Assembly: GCF_008705135.1 (NCBI RefSeq)
Contig: NZ_CP023694.1
Coordinates: forward strand, 8,779,001-8,843,000
From: Streptomyces coeruleorubidus
GTDB taxonomy: Bacteria; Actinomycetota; Actinomycetes; Streptomycetales; Streptomycetaceae
DNA: 64,000 nucleotides
Direction of reading: 5' to 3'
In this document: positions 59,710 to 64,000 of the stretch, piece by piece
How positions within the stretch are numbered: the stretch's first letter is position 1
Layout: the number at the start of each line of letters is the position of its first letter
Position numbers and translations under genes: made by a program
Notes under the pieces: model-generated
Seen by the model: the letters and a program-made list of their open reading frames with translations, nothing else
Databases searched by the model: none
Told to the model about the DNA's origin: nothing

Positions 59710-60903
59710 TCAGACGTCGCGCCGTACCAGGAAGCCCAGCATTGACCGCAGTTCACCGAGGGCTCTCGCTTCCAGCGGCACCCCGGCGAGCTCCGTCTCG
59801 ACGGCGGCGAGGTGACGCCGGGCCTCCGTCATGGCCGCCGCACGGGCGCCCGCCCGCTCGATCAGCTCCGCCGCCGCACCGGGATCGTCGCCTGCCTCCA
59901 GGAGCGCGGCGAGCCGGTCGCCACGCGCTGAGCCGAGCGCGACCAGCACGGGGAACGTCTTCTTCCGCTCCCGCAGATCACCGTGGACCGGCTTGCCGGT
60001 GACCTGCGGATCGCCCCAGATGCCCAGCACGTCGTCGACGATCTGAAAGGCGATCCCAAGGTGCCGGCCCACCCGGTCGAGTGCGGCGGCCGTCTCGGGA
60101 GCGGCACCGCCGAGCACGGCACCCAGCGCGGCCGCGCAGCCCAGCAGCGAGCCCGTCTTGTGCTCCGCCATCGCCCGGTACTCGTCCGGCCGGACCCGCT
60201 CCGGTCCCGTCCAGGGGCGCTCGGCGAACAGCAGGTCGTCCGCCTGCCCGCGCACCAGGTCGCCCAGCGCGACGGACAGCGTCCGCACGGCCGCGGCACC
60301 GCCCGGCTGCGCGGCGAGCGTCTCGACGGCCAGCGCGAACAGGGCGTCGCCCGCGAGGACCGCGGGGCCCGTGCCGTAGGCCTTCCACACGGCCGGGCGA
60401 CGGCGCCGGTCCGCGTCGCCGTCCATGATGTCGTCGTGCAGCAGGGAGAAGGCGTGCACCAGCTCCACCGCGACCGCCGCCGCCACCCCGTCCCGCCCGG
60501 ACGCACCGGCGGCCTCGGCGCCGAGCACCGCGAGCGCCTGCCGTACGCCCTTGCCGCCCGAGGCGACGGCCGGGGCACCGCCCACCTCGCACCAGCCGAA
60601 GGAGTAGGCGGCCATCTCACCGACCCAGGGGTGCAGCCGCCCGACGGCTTCGGCGAGGGCGGGGCGTACGAGGGTGCGGCAGCGGTGGAGGATCTGGTGG
60701 GGGTCGGCGAGGGGGTCGGACGGAGCCGAGTGGCCGGGGCCGCGTGAGGGGTGGGAGCCGGGTGCATGGTCGGGGGCGCCCGGGTGGTCGGGACTGCCCG
60801 CATGAAGCCCGGCCGCCCGGCGGCCGTCCCCGTGCTCCCGCTCCTCCTCATGCACGGCCCCGCCCCGCCGCGCCGCCTCTACCGCCGTGGAGGAGGCCGT
60901 CAC
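59710..60903 (-). CDS. Polyprenyl diphosphate synthase
   Basis: This trans-prenyltransferase condenses isopentenyl diphosphate with allylic diphosphates; product length cannot be read reliably. The 397 residues include a disordered His/Gly/Pro-rich N-terminus of about 70. The first Asp-rich motif is LLHDDIMDGDADRRRRP, preceded by VELVHAFS, and the second is FQIVDDVLGIWGDPQVTGKP, followed by GDLRERKKTFPVLVAL. The pattern matches actinobacterial geranylgeranyl/farnesyl-type synthases. The GTG at 60903 overlaps the stop of the upstream repeat protein by four bases (GTGA), so the two are coupled. No terpene cyclase is present in the window. Confidence 0.9.
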   Translation of the reverse strand: MTASSTAVEAARRGGAVHEEEREHGDGRRAAGLHAGSPDHPGAPDHAPGSHPSRGPGHSAPSDPLADPHQILHRCRTLVRPALAEAVGRLHPWVGEMAAYSFGWCEVGGAPAVASGGKGVRQALAVLGAEAAGASGRDGVAAAVAVELVHAFSLLHDDIMDGDADRRRRPAVWKAYGTGPAVLAGDALFALAVETLAAQPGGAAAVRTLSVALGDLVRGQADDLLFAERPWTGPERVRPDEYRAMAEHKTGSLLGCAAALGAVLGGAAPETAAALDRVGRHLGIAFQIVDDVLGIWGDPQVTGKPVHGDLRERKKTFPVLVALGSARGDRLAALLEAGDDPGAAAELIERAGARAAAMTEARRHLAAVETELAGVPLEARALGELRSMLGFLVRRDV

Positions 60904-61970
60904 CGTGCCACCTCCGCCGTCGGCCTCGCCTCGACGAGCCCGGCGTCCGGTATACCCAGTTCGTCGTACGCGCGAGCCACCATCTTGCGGGCGTGCTGGA
61001 GCCCGATCCGCTCCAGTGTGCCGGCGAGCTCGGACAGTTCGGCCGCCGTCTCGGCGCGGTCGCGGCCCAGCCGGGCCAGGGACTTGGCGAGGCCCAGCCG
61101 CGACAGCGCCTCCCCGCGTGGCTCGCTCATCTCACGGAACTCCGCGAGGGCCTGCTCGTACAGGGCGCGCGCCTCGGCGTAACGCCCGGCCCGGTACAGG
61201 ACGTTGCCGCGCATCTTGTGGTTGTAGGCCAGCGCGCTGGACAGCCGCATCGCGCGGCACGTCGTCTCCGCCTCGCTCAGCAGCTCCAGTGCCCGCTCGG
61301 TGTCCCCGTCGCGCACGGACACGACGTCGGCCAGACCGCGCAACGCCCAGGCGTGACCGCGCCGGTCGTCGGCGCGCGCGGCGATCTCGGCGGACTCCTC
61401 GAACAGGGCGTACGCGGTGTCGTAGTCCCCGGTGTTGCGGTGCATCTGTGCGATGCCCTCCAGCGCCCACACCGTGTGCCGCGCCTCCCCGCGCCGCCGG
61501 GCCTCGGCGAGCAGCTGCTCGTGCAGCCGGCCGACGGCCTCGTAGTCGCCCTGGATGCGGCCGGTCTCGGCCAGACCCGCCAGCGAGTAGCCGCGTACGA
61601 CGATGTCCCCGCCCCGTTCGCCCAGGTCCGCCGCGAGCTGGAGCAGCCTGCGGGCCAGCCGGAACGCCCCACGCTGCCGGGCCAGCGTGCCGCCGCTCCA
61701 CAGCGCCCAGGCCATCGCCGCGACGTCCCCGGCCCGGCGGGCGGCCCGGTAACTCGCCTTCCACGCCCGGTCCGCGTCCTCGACCCGGCCCAGCCGGCGG
61801 TGCGCCTCTGCCACCGCCAGTCCGGAACGCGCCGCCTCCCCGGGCTTCCCCGCACGCTCGGCCGCCCTCAACTGCTCGGTTCCGGCGGCCAGGACGTCGG
61901 TCAGGGAGGAGTTGACGGACAGATTGGTGAGCGCGCCCTGGTACTCCGGGGCGAATGCCTTGCCGTACAT
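60900..61970 (-). CDS. TPR protein coupled to a polyprenyl synthase
   Basis: This 356-residue protein consists almost entirely of tetratricopeptide repeats (WALEGIAQMHRNTGDYDTAYALFEESAEIAARADD, HKMRGNVLYRAGRYAEARALYEQALAEFREM). There is no HTH or NTPase domain of the kind found in full-length SARP/STAND regulators, so it resembles an isolated sensor or scaffold module. The ATG at 61970 follows GAAAGG. The gene is preceded by four 13-base tandem repeats that overlap its likely promoter. Coupling to the polyprenyl synthase suggests a shared pathway, perhaps isoprenoid-related signalling; this is inference. Confidence 0.82.
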   Translation of the reverse strand: MYGKAFAPEYQGALTNLSVNSSLTDVLAAGTEQLRAAERAGKPGEAARSGLAVAEAHRRLGRVEDADRAWKASYRAARRAGDVAAMAWALWSGGTLARQRGAFRLARRLLQLAADLGERGGDIVVRGYSLAGLAETGRIQGDYEAVGRLHEQLLAEARRRGEARHTVWALEGIAQMHRNTGDYDTAYALFEESAEIAARADDRRGHAWALRGLADVVSVRDGDTERALELLSEAETTCRAMRLSSALAYNHKMRGNVLYRAGRYAEARALYEQALAEFREMSEPRGEALSRLGLAKSLARLGRDRAETAAELSELAGTLERIGLQHARKMVARAYDELGIPDAGLVEARPTAEVAR

Positions 61971-61986
61971 CGATGCCTTTCGGTCC

Positions 61987-62038
61987 GTATGCGCACGATG
62001 TATACACAGTGCGTATACATAGCGTGTATAGAAACGTG
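61987..62038. repeat. Four 13-base tandem iteron-like repeats upstream of the TPR-polyprenyl synthase operon
   Basis: GTATGCGCACGAT, GTATACACAGTGC, GTATACATAGCGT and GTATAGAAACGTG follow each other without spacers from 61987, 62000, 62013 and 62026. All share GTAT at an exact 13-base period. The array begins 17 bases upstream of the ATG at 61970 and covers the expected promoter, so it probably binds a multimeric regulator. GTATAC is rare in such GC-rich DNA. Confidence 0.75.
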
Positions 62039-62046
62039 GAAACCTG

Positions 62047-62067
62047 CCCTGGCCGCCAGGGCCAGGG
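62047..62067. terminator. Hairpin upstream of the iterons
   Basis: CCCTGGCC (62047-62054) and GGCCAGGG (62060-62067) form an 8-base-pair stem with a 5-base loop in the divergent intergenic region. It could be a protected boundary or an operator rather than a terminator, since no transcript is expected to end here. Confidence 0.35.
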
Positions 62068-62140
62068 CATCACCTGTTGTGGATCAAGACGTCGACCGCA
62101 CGGACGGGGTTGCCTGTGAGGCGCAGATCACCGTGCGGGC

Positions 62141-62186
62141 CCCTGACACCTGTCAGGGCCGGTCGGGGCCGGCGGCCCTCTAGGTT
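62141..62186 (+). promoter_or_regulatory. Operator palindrome and -10 element upstream of the lipoprotein gene
   Basis: CCCTGACACCTGTCAGGG (62141-62158) is a perfect palindrome with 8-base arms and a 2-base centre. TAGGTT at 62181-62186 is a plausible -10 element (identical to that of furA). The lipoprotein ATG lies at 62316, leaving a leader of about 120 bases. Confidence 0.5.
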
Positions 62187-62315
62187 CCTGTGCGCACCAC
62201 ATCTGTCAACAAGGAACAGCCCGATCTCGCAGACGATCCCTCCGCACGCGCTCCCCGCTGTTCCTGTCTCTCCCCCTCCCCGCTTCCTCGTTCACACCCC
62301 ACGCGAGAGGACGTC

Positions 62316-63221
62316 ATGCGCAAGGCAGTGATCAGCCTGCTCCTTGTGTCGGCCGTCATCACCGGCTGTGACAGCGCCAAGCACCCTCCGGTGAAAGCGG
62401 GGCCGCCGTCGACCGGAGGAGCCCGGCAACTGACCGATGCCGAGCAGTTGCGCATCTCGGACGCACAGCAACGGCTGATCGGCGCGTGCATGAGACGCCA
62501 GGGTTTCGAGTTCTGGGAGGCCGCGCGGCTCAGCCTGGAGGAAAGCCGCACGCTCGGCTATGTGCTGGACGATGTCGCCTGGGCCCGCAAGTACGGGTAC
62601 GGCAGCCGCCTCCAGGCCAAGGATGCCGCCGCCCGGGCCGCCAACCCCAACCTCGCCTACCGCAAGCGGCTCTCCGAGCAGCGGCGCCAGGCCTACGACG
62701 AGGCTCTGGACGGCGGGGTCGACGTGCCGGTCATGGCCGTCGAGATCCCCGGTGGCGGGAGCGTGCGCAAACAGATGGGGGGCTGCGTGGCCGAATCCGA
62801 GAAGAAGCTGTACGGGGATCCCCGGGAGTGGTTCCGCGCGGAGAAGACCGCCGGGCATCTCCGCGCGCTCTACGTGCCCCGGGTGCTGGCCGACCAGCGG
62901 TTCTCGGCAGCGCAGAACGCCTGGTCGCGGTGTATGAAGCGGTTTGGCTACGACTACGAGGACCCGGGTGCCTCCCGCCAGTCGGCGGTCGCACAGTCCG
63001 ACCGGGCGGCCGAGCCCAAGGTCTTCGAGGCCGAGCGGAAGCTCGCCGTGGCCGACGCCACCTGCGCCAAGGACACCGACCTTCGCGCCGTCGGCGAGGA
63101 GCGCGAGAGTCACTACGTCGCTCAGCTGCGCGACCGCTACGGGGAAGCCCTGGACACGTACCTCCGGCTGCAGCACCAAGCGCTCGACCGTGCCAAGAAG
63201 ATCGTCGGCCCTCGGGCCTGA
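62316..63221 (+). CDS. Putative lipoprotein of unknown function
   Basis: The 301-residue protein has a lipoprotein signal (MRKAVISLLLVSAVITGC, lipobox VITGC). The mature part is charged and helical, with conserved-looking cysteines in IGACMRRQGFEFW, MGGCVAESEKKLYG, SRCMKRFGYDY and ADATCAKD. They could form two disulfides outside the cell. Repeated C-M-R/K-x-x-G-F/Y elements suggest an internal duplication (CMRRQGFEFW and CMKRFGYDYED). Similar Streptomyces lipoproteins exist, but I know no function. The ATG at 62316 follows GAGAGG. Confidence 0.8.
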   Translation: MRKAVISLLLVSAVITGCDSAKHPPVKAGPPSTGGARQLTDAEQLRISDAQQRLIGACMRRQGFEFWEAARLSLEESRTLGYVLDDVAWARKYGYGSRLQAKDAAARAANPNLAYRKRLSEQRRQAYDEALDGGVDVPVMAVEIPGGGSVRKQMGGCVAESEKKLYGDPREWFRAEKTAGHLRALYVPRVLADQRFSAAQNAWSRCMKRFGYDYEDPGASRQSAVAQSDRAAEPKVFEAERKLAVADATCAKDTDLRAVGEERESHYVAQLRDRYGEALDTYLRLQHQALDRAKKIVGPRA

Positions 63222-63294
63222 CCACCCATCACCTCCACGACCCGTTCGTGTAACCGCATGCCTCACCAGAGGCGGAGACAGCAAGGAGTACGTC

Positions 63295-63777
63295 ATGCGC
63301 AGATCAGGCACAGCCGCCATCGTCATCGCCCTGGCATCCCTCGGGCTCATGGCACCGACCACCTCTGCCGCGGCGGCAGACGACAACCTCTGCGCGGCGA
63401 GATGGCCGGGCCGTGACGGCAATGTGCGGGCTTGGGTGGACTGGGGCTGTAACGGGGACCGGCCTCTCGGCGTGACGCCGGGAGATGATCGCAGCTGGGG
63501 CGATGACGCCGGCGCGTTTCAGAGGCCCGCCAACATAGTGGCGTCCTCCGTGATGAACAGCGGGTTCGTCGGGGGAAGGGACGTCGTCGCCTTCTACTAC
63601 GACAAGGACTACCAGTATCAGAACGGATATGTCTGCCTCGCTCCGGGAGAGAAGTGGGCCGACAACCTCACGGACAACTACTTCCACAACAGGCCCGGGC
63701 AGGTGGTGAACGACCGCATCGGGTCTCACCGGTGGGTCACCGCCTCCGAGTGCGCGGCGGGCAGCTGGCTCACCTGA
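63295..63777 (+). CDS. Secreted peptidase-inhibitor-I36-like protein
   Basis: The 160-residue protein has a Sec signal (MRRSGTAAIVIALASLGLMAPTTSAAAA). The mature 130 residues contain four cysteines and a beta/gamma-crystallin-like layout (VAFYYDKDYQYQNGYVCLAPGEKWADNLTDNYFHNRPGQVVNDRIGSHRWV). The segments CLAPGEKWADNL and NDRIGSHRW are typical of Streptomyces peptidase inhibitor I36 (SMI-like) proteins. It probably inhibits a metallopeptidase or is a small structural exoprotein. The ATG at 63295 follows AAGGAG. It lies 73 bases after the lipoprotein gene and may be co-transcribed. Confidence 0.7.
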   Translation: MRRSGTAAIVIALASLGLMAPTTSAAAADDNLCAARWPGRDGNVRAWVDWGCNGDRPLGVTPGDDRSWGDDAGAFQRPANIVASSVMNSGFVGGRDVVAFYYDKDYQYQNGYVCLAPGEKWADNLTDNYFHNRPGQVVNDRIGSHRWVTASECAAGSWLT

Positions 63778-63828
63778 CAGGGAGCGGTGCCTGATCCCGG
63801 CGCAGTGGGAGGAGAGTTCAGTTCGCAC

Positions 63829-63857
63829 GAGGGCCCGCGGGTTTCCGGCGGGCCCTC
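63829..63857. terminator. Bidirectional terminator between I36-like and AIM24-like genes
   Basis: GAGGGCCCGC (63829-63838) pairs perfectly with GCGGGCCCTC (63848-63857) around a 9-base loop between convergent stop codons. Confidence 0.75.
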
Positions 63858-63883
63858 GACCACAGCCTCGTCGGCTTCGAAGT

Positions 63884-64000
63884 TCAGTGCTGACCGGCCT
63901 TCTGCGGTGTCGCCTCGCTCGGCCGCACGACGACGTATCCCTCGCCCTGGAGCGCCAGTTGCACGGCCTCGCCGGAGCCGCCGCGCAGCATCGAGCCGAC
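63884..64000 (-). CDS. AIM24-family protein, C-terminal fragment (cut by window edge)
   Basis: Only the last 38 codons are visible on the minus strand: VGSMLRGGSGEAVQLALQGEGYVVVRPSEATPQ, ending KAGQH and TGA at 63884-63886. The phrase LRGGSGEAVQLALQGEGYVVVRPSE matches the C-terminus of AIM24/TIGR00266-like beta-helical proteins common in Streptomyces. The function of bacterial AIM24 proteins is unknown. The gene continues beyond the window. Confidence 0.7.
   Translation of the reverse strand, partial: VGSMLRGGSGEAVQLALQGEGYVVVRPSEATPQKAGQH

Noticed and set aside
61987..62038. CRISPR array
   Set aside because: The repeats are only 13 bases and have no spacers; no cas genes occur in the window.

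Overview
This window is high-GC actinobacterial DNA and almost certainly a Streptomyces chromosome arm. The evidence is gene content rather than a database match: a telomere-associated protein/terminal protein pair (tap-tpg, 27456-30266), an SsgA-like sporulation protein (53613-54038), a tyrosinase operon (melC1-melC2), a Fur/catalase-peroxidase pair (furA-katG), twin-arginine signal peptides and strongly GC-biased third codon positions. The tap-tpg pair is known from the linear chromosomes and plasmids of Streptomyces, so the window probably lies in a subtelomeric arm. No rRNA, tRNA or CRISPR array was seen. Over fifty protein-coding genes can be supported.

Layout. 1-4 kb: the 3' part of a secreted multidomain glycosidase, then GAPDH on the opposite strand. 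5.3-10.6 kb: a CitMHS transporter divergent from a LysR regulator, a family III CoA-transferase and a CitE/HpcH-like lyase, together a plausible organic-acid uptake, CoA-activation and cleavage module. 10.7-15.9 kb: furA-katG, an exported beta-carbonic anhydrase and a Tat-exported sugar-related protein with a LacI-type operator next to its ribosome binding site. 16-20 kb: a VanW protein divergent from a GT4 glycosyltransferase and its partner. 20.2-26.8 kb: YceI, a decayed MOSC gene, a MASE1 membrane protein, a SpoIIE-type phosphatase, a small terminal-inverted-repeat element, and an operon of a phosphate transporter, an unknown protein and DUF817. 26.8-32.8 kb: a kinase-like ATPase, tap-tpg, a hydrolase and an APH-type phosphotransferase.

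33-39.8 kb is a same-strand chaperone-like block: a GrpE paralogue, an unknown 328-residue protein, a divergent HSP90 and a 979-residue repeat protein, the last two only 2 bases apart. 40-48 kb: a MarR regulator divergent from a SnoaL-like protein, a lipoprotein polysaccharide deacetylase, a 1243-residue HTH-NTPase-WD40 protein and an LRV-repeat protein with an internal cysteine cluster. 48-52.5 kb: melanin genes, then a class II cholesterol-oxidase-like flavoprotein divergent from an aldo/keto reductase around a perfect 20-base palindrome. 52.5-64 kb: SsgA, an LLM flavin oxidoreductase, a beta-lactamase-fold hydrolase, a membrane-anchored pseudokinase, a repeat protein/polyprenyl synthase pair preceded by four 13-base tandem repeats, two exported proteins and an AIM24-like gene cut by the window edge.

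The least expected signals are the four-copy 13-base iteron-like array at 61987-62038, the kinase-fold protein without recognisable catalytic residues, the chaperone block, and a recurring pattern in which four unrelated genes carry short tandem duplications across their stop codons.
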